A stretch of DNA of 64,000 nucleotides from an uncultured Prevotellaceae bacterium (GCA_900316285.1 ONCG01000011.1:1-64000), one strand, 5' to 3'; shown: positions 52,980 to 62,500, numbered from the stretch's first letter. The notes: generated by a model from the sequence alone, not told the origin. Made by a program: numbers and translations.

Positions 52980-53702
52980 TCATCTCACCCAGAAATCCAG
53001 GAGTTTCTCGCCTTCGAGATAACCCTCCAGATGGTCATCCACATGAACGGGGCCTACACCAACGGGTGTTCCTGTATAGAGCATGTCGCCCGTCTTCAGC
53101 GTGAAGAAACGGCTGATGTAGCTGATGAGCTCGTCTATCTTATACAGCATGTCAGCCGTATTGCCCGTCTGCACCGTCTTTCCGTTGATGTCGAGGTGGA
53201 AGGACAACCCGTTCCGGAGTCCATCCCAGTCTTTCTTAAGGGAGGGTTCTTCTTGGGCTTTCGCGACGGAGTCACCACCAGCAAGAGCCTCCACGCCCTC
53301 TTCCTTCGGGAGGTCCGAGCTGGGTTCCTGACAAGAAATGGTTCTCCACTCACCTAACGCAGCACTTCCGTCGAAGGCCTTAGCAATCTCCCAAGGATGT
53401 CCATTGTCCTTCAATCGGCGCTGTAGGTCGCGAGCCGTGAAGTCGATGCCCACGGTCACAGCGTCGTAGTAGCGATGGGCAAAGCGCTCGCTGATGTTTT
53501 TGCCAAGCCGGCAGATACGCACCACCACTTCCACTTCATGATCCACGCGCCCCAGATGCTCTGGCAGGAAGAATGGCTTGCCGTTCTTCAGCAACGCCGA
53601 CTCAGGTTTCATAAACACTACAGGCTCAGCAGTTTTATACTTGCGGCCATCCATCTCCTCGTTATGGAGTACGTAGTTTTTTCCGATGCAAAAGATTTTC
53701 AT
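52980..53702 (-). CDS. FAH-family hydrolase/isomerase with inserted segment
   Basis: A 240-residue fumarylacetoacetate-hydrolase-family protein. The metal-binding and active-site motifs are EVEVVVRICRLGKNI, GIDFTARDLQ and FFTLKTGDMLYTGTPVGVGPV. Substrate unassigned; oxaloacetate decarboxylase or acylpyruvase activity is common in small members. Relatives are near 204 residues. Here residues about 122-160 (SCQEPSSDLPKEEG onward) interrupt the segment between GSAALGEW and the LSFHLDINGKTVQ strand. That DNA contains CTCCGTCGCGAA, shared with the repeat in the GH78 gene. Confidence 0.9.
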   Translation of the reverse strand: MKIFCIGKNYVLHNEEMDGRKYKTAEPVVFMKPESALLKNGKPFFLPEHLGRVDHEVEVVVRICRLGKNISERFAHRYYDAVTVGIDFTARDLQRRLKDNGHPWEIAKAFDGSAALGEWRTISCQEPSSDLPKEEGVEALAGGDSVAKAQEEPSLKKDWDGLRNGLSFHLDINGKTVQTGNTADMLYKIDELISYISRFFTLKTGDMLYTGTPVGVGPVHVDDHLEGYLEGEKLLDFWVR

Positions 53703-53776
53703 GTCTTGTTGTTACTGAAACTTATTGGATTTCTTCAGTAATATAACGCATTTACCTTCAATATATTGCAGAAAAA

Positions 53777-53830
53777 CGGGAACTAATTGGAACAATCTTC
53801 ATGCTTGATTCTTATTCCAATTAGCTCCCG
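53777..53830. terminator. Hairpin downstream of 99-residue membrane protein
   Basis: CGGGAACTAATTGGAA (53,777-53,792) pairs with TTCCAATTAGCTCCCG (53,815-53,830) with one mismatch. It lies 23 bp past the stop of the minus-strand gene at 53,853. Confidence 0.6.
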
Positions 53831-53852
53831 CTTGTTTCTCGAGAACTCTCTA

Positions 53853-54152
53853 CTAGAGACCATCGTCGGCTTCGCCGAGGTCGTCGTCGCTCATCGCGCG
53901 ATAGTCCTTCACCTTGAAGCGGAACTCAAAGCCGGCGAACAGCGAACTCAAGTAGAAACCGCCACCTTCTCCGCCGCCACCGCCGACAGACTCCATGTCG
54001 TCGTCGTTGCCCAGCAGATTGTCTATCCACGATGTCGTGGGCGGCTCATACGATCCCACCTCCGTACCCTCGTTGCTCTTCACATAGAGGAAGATCAACA
54101 ACAGCACGAACGCTGCAATCACAATGAATCCTTTTCCGTTTCCGCTTTGCAT
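53853..54152 (-). CDS. Small membrane protein, unrecognised
   Basis: 99 residues. One N-terminal membrane helix (GFIVIAAFVLLLIFLYV, residues 8-24) is followed by an acidic linker, a glycine run (GGGGGEGGG, about 58-66), an aromatic segment (FYLSSLFAGFEFRFKV) and an acidic tail. I do not recognise the family. It sits between the FAH-family gene and the secreted-protein genes on the same strand. Confidence 0.6.
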   Translation of the reverse strand: MQSGNGKGFIVIAAFVLLLIFLYVKSNEGTEVGSYEPPTTSWIDNLLGNDDDMESVGGGGGEGGGFYLSSLFAGFEFRFKVKDYRAMSDDDLGEADDGL

Positions 54153-54277
54153 AACCTTAATTTCCTTAAAGGGGTTAAAGAGAAGTTAGTCTGGTTTGAA
54201 AGGGGAGGAGCGGGCGGGGCTATCGTCCCTTGATGCCCTTTCACTCCCCTTTATTACCCTTTATGCCTTATGATTGA

Positions 54278-54457
54278 TTAGTCGTCCCAGAGGTTTTCGT
54301 TCCCCTGCATCTTACCGTTCTCAATCACTTGGGGACCGCCGCCCCAGCCGCCAGAGAATCCCTTAGCGTCTGCGTGGTCCTGCGACTGAATCATCAACTT
54401 CCCCTCTTGGGTGTAAGCAACAGTCTCTGTTGTGGGCTTTAAATATATTTTCTTCAT
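54278..54457 (-). CDS. 59-residue MKKxYxKP-type small protein
   Basis: A short frame that translates to MKKIYLKPTTETVAYTQEGK, then a middle with LMIQSQ, a glycine/tryptophan patch (GFSGGWGGG) and an acidic end (NLWDD). Bacteroidales genomes carry many short proteins that begin MKK-x-Y-x-x-P with a following hydrophobic LMI/AS segment; this fits that pattern. Function unknown. It starts 17 bp past the stop of the large secreted protein on the same strand, so they may be cotranscribed. Confidence 0.65.
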   Translation of the reverse strand: MKKIYLKPTTETVAYTQEGKLMIQSQDHADAKGFSGGWGGGPQVIENGKMQGNENLWDD

Positions 54458-54473
54458 AATTTATGTCCTCCTG

Positions 54474-57400
54474 TTACTTTACAATGATTTTCATTCCGTT
54501 AACGACATATACACCAGCGGGCAGAGCAACTGTCTGTGATGTACCAGCATTCAGATTCATGTTTGCCATAGTCACACCATTCAGGGCATGGATTCTTACA
54601 TTCTTATCTACAGCAGATGTCACTGTGACAAAACCCTTTCCTGTCTGGATGGCGAAATCAATCTTCCGCTTAATATCCTTGATACCCGTAACTTCAGAAT
54701 CATTGAACAATGCCATGAATGACGTAAGCTTGCTGAGACCAGTGCCAGATACTGAATAGTAGGCACGGAACGGGTAGATGTACAGATAAGGCCTAACCAA
54801 ATCAGCTGTGCTACGGAAGAATCCTGATGCATAGTAGAAATAAGTGTTGGAGTCAGCCTTCTTATCAATCTTCTTTCCAGAGTATGAACCCATATTCTGG
54901 AAGTCGAGATTTCCATCATGATAAGATGTCGTTACTTCCTCACCCCACAAGGTATAATCATCTTTATAATTAGTAGCTGTAGGAGTAGCTAACACTTTTG
55001 CACCCGTCTGTTTGATGGTAAAGATATTATCATCTGTTCCAGAAGATGTGGCCTGCACCATATAAGGTTGGTTAGCTACAGCTGACTGACCACTGATAGC
55101 ACCAAATGTAGCTTGGACTATCGAACCGGTTCCTGCATCTTCAGCATCTGACATACTACCTGTCATACGTGTAAATTTAAGATCCGTAGTGGAGAGGAGA
55201 ACATCGAATGGCAAAATCACACTCTGATAAGCCGTGCGCTTGTAATTATTGTTCTCATCCTCCTTGAAGACAGCCTCACGAGTATACTGTGCATACTTGG
55301 CTGCACCTACCTGAATATCATACGGAGCAAAGAAAGGCTTGCGATCGGTCAATACGATGTTACCACCGGCATTGAATGCACCACTACCTGTCTTATAAGC
55401 AAAGTTGTCAGCGGTGGAGGTCATATTTTCGGGCAGATAAACCAGAGCATTGGGAGCAAGATTCTCCTTGAAACTCTCCAAGCTATAATCGCCAGCACTG
55501 GCAACAATCGTACGCAAATCGCTACCATCGACATAAAGAATCTGATCTGCCGATTCGGGAGCATTGCTTCCTCCGATAGTAGATCCGACAACAAGTTGAG
55601 TTGATACGCCATTAAAGGCGTCAAGAATCTCCTTCACTGACAAGTAACCACCTTTAACAGGTTCTGACAATGGCTCACCATCATCATCTGTATCATAAGC
55701 TAACAGCTTCAAACCCCACATCGGCTTTTCTGCATCAATAGTCTTGCCGTTTTCAACATCAGCATAGCAGGTAGCATCGTATACCTTCGTCCAATCGAAA
55801 CCGGGAACATAGTTCTTTGCAACCAATTCGATATCCATGCGGTAGAAGGCATAGCTGCGGTGCTCTAAAGCGGTAGTAGGAGCAATGTTATAACGGGTTT
55901 CATCAGCAGTAAATACAAAGTAGATACCACTCTTCTGATTCTCCTTGGAGGCATTCATAACAATTTCCTTGAATTCACCTTTCTTATCGGTACCATCTGG
56001 ATCGTCAGAACCGAGATACTTCGACACAGAGAACTGGTATTCTTTCAGGGTTTGGGTGGAACCTGTACCCGTAAGTTCTTCCGCATTGTTGAACTCAAAG
56101 CGAATATTACCTGCTCTCAATGTATAAATTTTATCTGTACTTGCTGCGTTTGGGTTATATCTGTTATCATACAAGCCAGCATCACCCGAAGCGTCAGCGC
56201 CACTGGCAGCATTGTTTGCCACACCGTCGAATTCCTGGAAGTAGGGTGAAGTCACATAGCTATAACGTGCATTACCTTCACCACCATAGCTGGCATCGCC
56301 ATAATCACTTGACAAATCACGGAAGCTAAATGTTAGGTCACTATTGCTGTAGTCTGTCGGGATGTAGAAGATAAACTTGCCACCACTCACCTTGAAGTCA
56401 TTGGCCGTAAACGGCTGGATAATTTCCAACTGCTTACCTCCAACATTCTCACTCTGACATACAATATTCATACTATTGATATATGGATTCAGAGCCTCTA
56501 ACTGCAACGTGACATTCACAAGAGCCTGACAACCTGTTGCTACATCTTTAATCTTGAACATCACAGCATCGTTGTTGATATTCTCCAATTCATAAGTGCC
56601 TTTGTCAGCTGCACTTCTTACCGTTTTTGTAAAGACAGGAGTCGTTTTATTGGTGCCATAAACCTCAATCGTATACTCGCCAGGCGTGAAAGAAGGCAAG
56701 TCTACTGTATAAGTACCATTAATAGCAGTGGCTGTTGCCAGGTCTGAATTGGCATTTTGTGTTACATATCCCCTTCGGTGAGTGGTGCCACCCTCTTGGA
56801 TGCTAACATAGTTCAAATAGTAGTAATTACCACCATCACTCAGATAATAGACACGACCATCGCTGGCAACTCTCAAATTCCATGTTGCTTCATGACCGGA
56901 AGCTGCCGAACCCAACGAAAGGATACGCTGGGTACCCGTTCCGAAGCACGACAGGTAGCGCTTATAATCATCACCTGTATAGAGGTTACCAAACTCATCC
57001 ATCTGCCACACAAACGCATTGGCTTGAGTAGATTGGACGAAATCCAAATTGTCATTCAAATAATAACCATTTCCACCGCTAATACGATATCCATTGGCGA
57101 TTGAAATTGTTCCACCTTCGGTTGCCGTACCCCAATCATAGTTGAACGTGGCACCAACAACTCTAAAACCAATAGGCGATTCCCAAGCAGAGGCAGTTTC
57201 AATCGTGGTGGGAGGCTCAATAAAGAACGTTCCTTCGCCAAAGGCAAAAGCACCCTTTCCGTCGAGTTCTAAGGGATAAATATGCTTATTCTCTGCAACA
57301 CCTTCGGAAGGTTTTCCTCCATTAATGGCATCTTCTTGATACAACCAAGTGTAAGCAATAAGATCACGCACACCCGTATAATCATAAGTATAAACACCAT

Positions 57401-58310
57401 CCTTTAATTCAATAGCACCCACGTCCATCTTACTCGTTGAGAAAGGAGATCTCACAACACTAACAGCCTCACCTGGTTTAGCAGGCATAACCTCTGCATC
57501 AAACGTACCCTCTGCTGTAAAAGTAATCTCGAAATGCTTAATAGTAACAGCATATTGATATGGAGAATCACGATTTTCACCGCTTGCACCCATCCAGAAG
57601 TGAAGCTGGTTGCTCATGTCAGAAGGAGTCTTACTAGTACGAGTGATGACAAATTCCTTAGCCTGATTCGTAGCATTGTTATTCTGCATCAACGTTGAAC
57701 CGTCAGCGGCAGTTGCAACTGCATAATACTCATAATTATGATCATCAAGATTTGTAATATTATAGTGTGTATTTGATGCATTACCAGTAGTCGCACCAGG
57801 CCTAATATAAGGATTACCTTTACTCCAAGCAGGTGTCTCATAAAAACACATCGTATCATCAGTTCCGATACTCCATGAGTTCTTTCCTGGATGTAGGGTG
57901 ATGGTACCAGTAATATTGGGTTGCAGCACTAACCGGTAACCCGTGATACGATAACCCTTGGGCAGAGAAACAACTACGAAGGTCTGTGTCTGACCGGCAC
58001 CGATAATCAAATTGCCATTGTAAACATCAATGGCACAAGAGGGGTCGGCCAGTTCACCGGCACCCGTAAGGTTGGCAATGTCAGAAGTAGTCATAGTCAG
58101 CGCTAACTGCTCATGACGCCACATGGAGGCCATGCCTCTTCCGATACCAGAGTCTCCAGTGTTACCACCAGCCTGACCGGTAATCAAACTACCGTTGTTC
58201 GGGCCGATCGTCACATTCTGCGCCTGCACGTTCGTTGCAAACGCAGCGAGGAAGAAGATGGCGACAAGAGCGTGCCATTTCTTCAGAATTCCTTTAGTAG
58301 ATTTTTCCAT
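54474..58310 (-). CDS. Large secreted protein with T9SS-type C-terminal domain
   Basis: 1278 residues from the ATG giving MEKSTKGILKKWHALVAIFF; the signal peptide ends near NVQAQ. I recognise no catalytic domain. The body appears to be beta-rich repeats with many aromatic and acidic residues and Ig-like segments (SFTPGEYTIEVYGTNKTTP). The end (FVTVTSAVDKNVRIHALNGV ... LPAGVYVVNGMKIIVK) has the pattern of Por sorting domains, so it is probably exported by the type IX system and surface attached by PorU, encoded 2.3 kb away. Confidence 0.82.
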   Translation of the reverse strand: MEKSTKGILKKWHALVAIFFLAAFATNVQAQNVTIGPNNGSLITGQAGGNTGDSGIGRGMASMWRHEQLALTMTTSDIANLTGAGELADPSCAIDVYNGNLIIGAGQTQTFVVVSLPKGYRITGYRLVLQPNITGTITLHPGKNSWSIGTDDTMCFYETPAWSKGNPYIRPGATTGNASNTHYNITNLDDHNYEYYAVATAADGSTLMQNNNATNQAKEFVITRTSKTPSDMSNQLHFWMGASGENRDSPYQYAVTIKHFEITFTAEGTFDAEVMPAKPGEAVSVVRSPFSTSKMDVGAIELKDGVYTYDYTGVRDLIAYTWLYQEDAINGGKPSEGVAENKHIYPLELDGKGAFAFGEGTFFIEPPTTIETASAWESPIGFRVVGATFNYDWGTATEGGTISIANGYRISGGNGYYLNDNLDFVQSTQANAFVWQMDEFGNLYTGDDYKRYLSCFGTGTQRILSLGSAASGHEATWNLRVASDGRVYYLSDGGNYYYLNYVSIQEGGTTHRRGYVTQNANSDLATATAINGTYTVDLPSFTPGEYTIEVYGTNKTTPVFTKTVRSAADKGTYELENINNDAVMFKIKDVATGCQALVNVTLQLEALNPYINSMNIVCQSENVGGKQLEIIQPFTANDFKVSGGKFIFYIPTDYSNSDLTFSFRDLSSDYGDASYGGEGNARYSYVTSPYFQEFDGVANNAASGADASGDAGLYDNRYNPNAASTDKIYTLRAGNIRFEFNNAEELTGTGSTQTLKEYQFSVSKYLGSDDPDGTDKKGEFKEIVMNASKENQKSGIYFVFTADETRYNIAPTTALEHRSYAFYRMDIELVAKNYVPGFDWTKVYDATCYADVENGKTIDAEKPMWGLKLLAYDTDDDGEPLSEPVKGGYLSVKEILDAFNGVSTQLVVGSTIGGSNAPESADQILYVDGSDLRTIVASAGDYSLESFKENLAPNALVYLPENMTSTADNFAYKTGSGAFNAGGNIVLTDRKPFFAPYDIQVGAAKYAQYTREAVFKEDENNNYKRTAYQSVILPFDVLLSTTDLKFTRMTGSMSDAEDAGTGSIVQATFGAISGQSAVANQPYMVQATSSGTDDNIFTIKQTGAKVLATPTATNYKDDYTLWGEEVTTSYHDGNLDFQNMGSYSGKKIDKKADSNTYFYYASGFFRSTADLVRPYLYIYPFRAYYSVSGTGLSKLTSFMALFNDSEVTGIKDIKRKIDFAIQTGKGFVTVTSAVDKNVRIHALNGVTMANMNLNAGTSQTVALPAGVYVVNGMKIIVK

Positions 58311-58452
58311 AATCATTAATTTTAAAATTATAAGTTTATTCAAATAATTTGCAAATCGCAGAATCCCCTCTATCCGTCATGCTTTTCACAAACGGCATCA
58401 GGGTTTTAGTTCTACAGGCACCTTCTGCCTGACACTACTTTAGTTTTCAATG

Positions 58453-58483
58453 CAAAAGTAAGGAAATAATTTAAAAAATGCAA
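58453..58483 (-). promoter_or_regulatory. Promoter of large secreted protein
   Basis: On the minus strand TTG (58,481-58,483) and TACTTTTG (58,453-58,460) are 20 bp apart. The leader is about 140 nt and contains a CAGGC/GCCTG hairpin. Confidence 0.55.
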
Positions 58484-58780
58484 TGATTTTATAAAAAAAA
58501 GTTCGATTTCATCGCATTTTGTTCCAAAAATCCAAATTGATGAACGATTTGTCCAAATTTATTCAGCCTTTTTTGCATGGTAAACACCACATGAGTTTTC
58601 ATGGACAACAACAAATTGGAGTACGAAAACAAATGGGAACAAGCAAAAGAGGCGGAAAAGCATGGGTAAAGCAGTAGGAAACATGACTATCTAGTTCCGA
58701 TTCGCATAATCTTCTAAATCTATGGAATCTGTAGATAGGATGAACCAACTAACACTCATCCTCGAAACCTGAAATCGGTA

Positions 58781-58890
58781 GACAATAAGAGTGATGTCAT
58801 GGACAATGTGAGTGATAGTTGTGAACTACAAGAGTGATAGATATAGGCAACAGGAGTGATATCCATGAACAACATGCATGATGGCTGTGG
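58781..58890. repeat. 21/22-bp phased array D (5 units)
   Basis: GAGTGAT lies at 58,789, 58,810, 58,832 and 58,854, with a GCATGAT variant at 58,876: one 21-bp step, then 22-bp steps. The core differs from arrays A, B, C and E. Nothing else recognisable lies between 58,484 and 58,900. Confidence 0.85.
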
Positions 58891-58906
58891 AAGAAGCAGC
58901 CGATAC

Positions 58907-58945
58907 AAAAAAAACGTCAGCCTTTCTTCGCAGAAAGGACTGACG
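58907..58945 (-). terminator. Terminator of the rplM-tsf operon
   Basis: CGTCAG..CTTTCT / AGAAAG..CTGACG hairpin (58,915-58,945) followed on the minus strand by a run of eight T. It lies about 115 bp past the tsf stop: a classical intrinsic terminator. Confidence 0.85.
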
Positions 58946-59059
58946 CCAACAAATAAAATTATGAAAAATAAATTATTACAAATATACCCTCACGGGCTGT
59001 ATCGATAAACAAAAGTTTTTCTAAAAAGTGTCACAATTGTTTACGATCGACTTTGCGTA

Positions 59060-60055
59060 TTACTCTGCAACCAGAGTGAAACGCTTGAAGTCGACGATCG
59101 ACAGCTCCTTGTCCTGCTGGGCGAGCCACTGGCTAACAGTAGCCTTGTCGCCGTCACCGAACTGGAACTCCTGGTCAACCAGGCAGTTCTCCTTGAGGAA
59201 CTTCTGCACGCGACCCTTGGCAATGCCCTCAATCATAGGCATCTTCAGCTGGGCCTCGCCCTCTGCCTTAGCCTCGGCAATGATCTTGCGAGCTTCGTCG
59301 GCCTGCTCCTTTGTGAGCCATCCCTTCGACATGTTCGACTCGATGTGGTCTTCGCTGTCAACGAGGTTGGGGTTGATGCCAGCCTTCTTCAGCTTCATGT
59401 CGACGAACTTCTGCACCTGCTCGAGCTTGGTCTTCTCAACAGCGGTCTTGTACTCCTCGTCGAGAATCTTCTGATCAACGCTCTGTGCATTGAGAGCAAC
59501 GGGCTTCATAGCTGCCACCTGCATGGCGAGCTTGTGACCGGCGTCGACGTTCTCCTTGTTGAGCTGAACCATGGTGCAGAGGATGTGCTTACCCATGTGG
59601 TCGTAAACCTCAACATTGTCACCGGTAAGGGTGAGGTATCCGTCGAGCTCCATCTTCTCACCGGTGATACCCGAACGCTGAGTAACAACGTCCTGAGCCT
59701 TCTGACCGTTGATGTCGAGTTCCTTTACCTCGTCGAGATTCTGGCACTTGGCAGCCACAGCGGCGTCGAGGATGGTCTGAGTCATAGCGATGAAATCGGC
59801 ACCGTTAGCAACGAAGTCGGTCTCACACTTCACAGCAACCATAGCAGCAAAGCCCTCTACCTTCTTCACGAGCACGCAGCCGTTGGAAGTCTCACGGTCG
59901 GAACGCTTGGCAGCAATAGCCAGTCCGCGCTCACGGAGCAGCTCCTTAGCCTTATCGAAATCGCCTTCAGCCTCAGTAAGGGCCTTCTTGACATCAGCCA
60001 GACCGGCACCTGTCATTGCGCGCAGTTTCTTGATATCTTCAATTGTAATAGCCAT
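59060..60055 (-). CDS. tsf: Elongation factor Ts
   Basis: Nucleotide exchange factor for EF-Tu; 331 residues, the longer Bacteroidetes form. The N-terminal UBA-like domain is EDIKKLRAMTGAGLADVKKAL. The TDFVANG-containing core follows (AVKCETDFVANGADFIAM) and a long C-terminal core domain. Last gene of the ribosomal operon, 43 bp after rpsB. Confidence 0.97.
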   Translation of the reverse strand: MAITIEDIKKLRAMTGAGLADVKKALTEAEGDFDKAKELLRERGLAIAAKRSDRETSNGCVLVKKVEGFAAMVAVKCETDFVANGADFIAMTQTILDAAVAAKCQNLDEVKELDINGQKAQDVVTQRSGITGEKMELDGYLTLTGDNVEVYDHMGKHILCTMVQLNKENVDAGHKLAMQVAAMKPVALNAQSVDQKILDEEYKTAVEKTKLEQVQKFVDMKLKKAGINPNLVDSEDHIESNMSKGWLTKEQADEARKIIAEAKAEGEAQLKMPMIEGIAKGRVQKFLKENCLVDQEFQFGDGDKATVSQWLAQQDKELSIVDFKRFTLVAE

Positions 60056-60098
60056 AATTCAAATGTAAAATTGATGATTAATAATTGAGAAATGATAA

Positions 60099-60953
60099 TT
60101 ACTCAGCGGCGGGAGCCTCTTCCTCCTGAGCAGGAGCCTCTTCCTGAACGGGAGCTTCCTGAGCGGGAGCCTCAGCATCCTTGCGAGCCTTGCGGGCGCG
60201 GCGGGGCTTCTGCTCGGCAGCTTCTTCAGCCTGCTCGGCGGCAGCCTTCTCGTCGGCCTTCTCAGCCTTGCGCTCCTCGAGACCCTCGGCGATAGCCTGG
60301 CAGCAGGCAGTCAGGATGACGTCTACTGAATCCTTAGCGTCGTCGTTAGCGGGGATGACGAAGTCGATGTTGTTAGGATCGCTGTTGGTGTCGACCATAG
60401 CGAACACGGGGATGCCAAGGCGGTTAGCCTCGCGCACGGCGATGTTCTCCTTCAGCACGTCGACAACGAAGAGTGCGCTGGGCAGACGGGTGAGGTCAGC
60501 GATAGAGCCGAGGTTCTTCTCGAGCTTTGCGCGCTGGCGAGTCACCTGCAGGAGCTCGCGCTTCGACAGGTTGGCGAATGTGCCGTCCTGCATGAGCTTA
60601 TCGATGTTAGACATCTTCTTCACAGCCTTGCGGATGGTGGGGAAGTTGGTGAGCATGCCACCGGGCCAACGCTCGATGACGTAAGGCATGCCTACGCTTG
60701 TAGCCTTCTCGGCTACGATGTCCTTGGCCTGTTTTTTAGTAGATACGAAGAGGATCTTCTTTCCTGCCTTCGCGATCTGCTTCAGGGCTTCAGCAGCCTC
60801 GTCGACCTTGGCGACAGTCTTGTGCAGATCGATGATATGAATGCCATTGCGCTCCATGAAGATGTAGGGAGCCATGGCGGGATTCCACTTACGCTTCAGG
60901 TGGCCGAAATGGCAGCCTGCCTGCAGCAGCTGGTCAAAATTTGTTCTTGACAT
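60099..60953 (-). CDS. rpsB: Ribosomal protein S2 with acidic tail
   Basis: Small-subunit protein S2. 284 residues, with typical MSRTNFDQLLQAGCHFGHLKRKWNPAM and PVFAMVDTNSDPNNIDFVIPANDDA. After about residue 225 there is a low-complexity extension of Ala, Glu, Lys and Arg (QEEAPAQEEEAPAAE at the end), encoded by short GAGGC/CTCC-rich repeats. Such tails vary between species and are probably disordered. Confidence 0.97.
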   Translation of the reverse strand: MSRTNFDQLLQAGCHFGHLKRKWNPAMAPYIFMERNGIHIIDLHKTVAKVDEAAEALKQIAKAGKKILFVSTKKQAKDIVAEKATSVGMPYVIERWPGGMLTNFPTIRKAVKKMSNIDKLMQDGTFANLSKRELLQVTRQRAKLEKNLGSIADLTRLPSALFVVDVLKENIAVREANRLGIPVFAMVDTNSDPNNIDFVIPANDDAKDSVDVILTACCQAIAEGLEERKAEKADEKAAAEQAEEAAEQKPRRARKARKDAEAPAQEAPVQEEAPAQEEEAPAAE

Positions 60954-61234
60954 AATTGTTGTTTTGCTTTTTGATTTGTTTGTTTACTTTCTTTTTCGAT
61001 TCTCTCTTAGAATCCAACCAGCGGGTAGTCCTTTTTTCGGTTAACGGTAAACGGTTAACGGTGAACGGTTAATGGTTATCGGTTACCTTGTCACCTTGTT
61101 ACCTTGTTACTTTGTTACCTTTTTCAGAGTCCTGCCGGTTTAGATGCTAAACCGTTCAGTTATAATCAGTGTGACAGGGATAGTTGTAAGTAATAAACAC
61201 TATCAACCACCAACTGCCAACTATCCACTGAATA
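60954..61234. repeat. Short-repeat spacer inside the ribosomal operon
   Basis: Holds GGTTAACGGTAAACGGTTAA-type and CCTTGTTACCTTGTTAC-type tandem repeats of about 10 bp (61,035-61,125) between rpsI and rpsB. No gene. The CCTTGTTAC type also occurs at about 12,905-12,950. Confidence 0.75.
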
Positions 61235-61621
61235 TTAACGCTTACTGAACTGGAAGCGACGACGTGCCTTCGGCTGACCCGGCTTCTTGCGCTCAACCTC
61301 GCGAGCATCGCGGGTGAGGAATCCGTGGTCCTTCAGGGCCTTCTTGTCCTCGGCATTGATCTTCACCAGTGCACGGGCGATAGCCATGCGCAGAGCCTGG
61401 CTCTGACCGGTGAAACCACCACCGTCGAGGTTTGCCTTGATGTCGTACTTCTCTTCAACGCCCAGGAGCTGCAGGGGCTGCTTCACAACGTACTGCAGAA
61501 TGCCTGAGGGGAAGTACTTGTCGAGTTCACGCTTGTTAATAACGATCTTGCCGGTACCCTCTGTGAGGTAAACGCGAGCTACTGAGCTCTTACGACGGCC
61601 TATTGCATTGATCTGTTCCAT
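61235..61621 (-). CDS. rpsI: Ribosomal protein S9
   Basis: 128 residues, complete from MEQINAIGRRKSSVARVYL to the basic KARRRFQFSKR tail that reaches the P-site tRNA. GFTGQSQALRMAIARALV is typical. It lies 38 bp after rplM, the near-universal L13-S9 pair. Confidence 0.97.
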   Translation of the reverse strand: MEQINAIGRRKSSVARVYLTEGTGKIVINKRELDKYFPSGILQYVVKQPLQLLGVEEKYDIKANLDGGGFTGQSQALRMAIARALVKINAEDKKALKDHGFLTRDAREVERKKPGQPKARRRFQFSKR

Positions 61622-61659
61622 ATCTTTTATTTCGACTTTTTACGTTCAACCATCAACGA

Positions 61660-62121
61660 TTACTTATACAGATTGATATCGATAGCCTTCGGCTTCTGTG
61701 CCTCGTGCTTGTGCTCAGTACCATTGTAGACATAGAGGTTGTCGAGCAGATGACGGCCCAGACGACCCTTCGGGAGCATACCCTTCACGGCGTGCTTGAT
61801 GATGCGCTCGGTACCGAACGGACGCTTGCGCAGCTCGGCGGGAGTGTTGAAGCGCTGGCCACCGGGATAACCCGTGTAGCGGGTGTAGAGCTTCTCGGTC
61901 TCCTTCTTGCCAGTGAAGACCACCTTGTCGGCGTTGATGATAATCACGTTGTCGCCACAGTCCACGTGCGGGGTGAATGTGGGCTTGTACTTTCCGCGGA
62001 GCAGCTTGGCTACCTTTGTGCAAAGACGACCGACAACCTGGTCGGTAGCGTCGATGACCACCCACTCCTTCTTAGCTGTTTCCTTGTTAAGGGAAATAGT
62101 CTTGTAACTTAAAGTATCCAT
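61660..62121 (-). CDS. rplM: Ribosomal protein L13
   Basis: 153 residues. Signatures: WVVIDATDQVVGRLCTKVAKLLRGK, DCGDNVIIINADKVVFTGKK and GMLPKGRLGR. First gene of the rplM-rpsI-rpsB-tsf unit. Confidence 0.97.
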   Translation of the reverse strand: MDTLSYKTISLNKETAKKEWVVIDATDQVVGRLCTKVAKLLRGKYKPTFTPHVDCGDNVIIINADKVVFTGKKETEKLYTRYTGYPGGQRFNTPAELRKRPFGTERIIKHAVKGMLPKGRLGRHLLDNLYVYNGTEHKHEAQKPKAIDINLYK

Positions 62122-62285
62122 TTCTGAATTAAAAATTTTACTACTAAAAAACGTTTTTATTTAAAATAATGTATACATCTGCACGAGCGATTCACTAACC
62201 ACGATGCCTGGCCAAAGACACCGCTATTAACACTCCCGTGCTGGGGAGCCTAAGACTCTCCCCGAATAATCGGACTGCAAAGGTA
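62122..62285 (-). promoter_or_regulatory. Promoter and structured leader of rplM
   Basis: TACCTTTG on the minus strand (62,278-62,285) sets a leader of about 155 nt. It contains GGGGAGAGTC...CTCCCC-type pairing and a CACGGGAGTG region, compatible with an RNA structure for autoregulation. This is inferred; no known leader motif is claimed. Confidence 0.4.
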
Positions 62286-62500
62286 CGAAGATTCTGCCGA
62301 ACAGCGAAGACAGCATGGGGATAAAAGTCGTTGATTTAATGTTATTTAATTGATTTTAGGTTTTTTAACGTCAATTTTTACCAACTAACGGTGCTAGATT
62401 ATGAAAACGGCACATCGATGTTACTTGATTTCAGCTCTCTTTTTGTCCCCTTGAAGATACGAAAAAACGCGTGTCTGACAGGAGGAAAACTGCCCTTATT

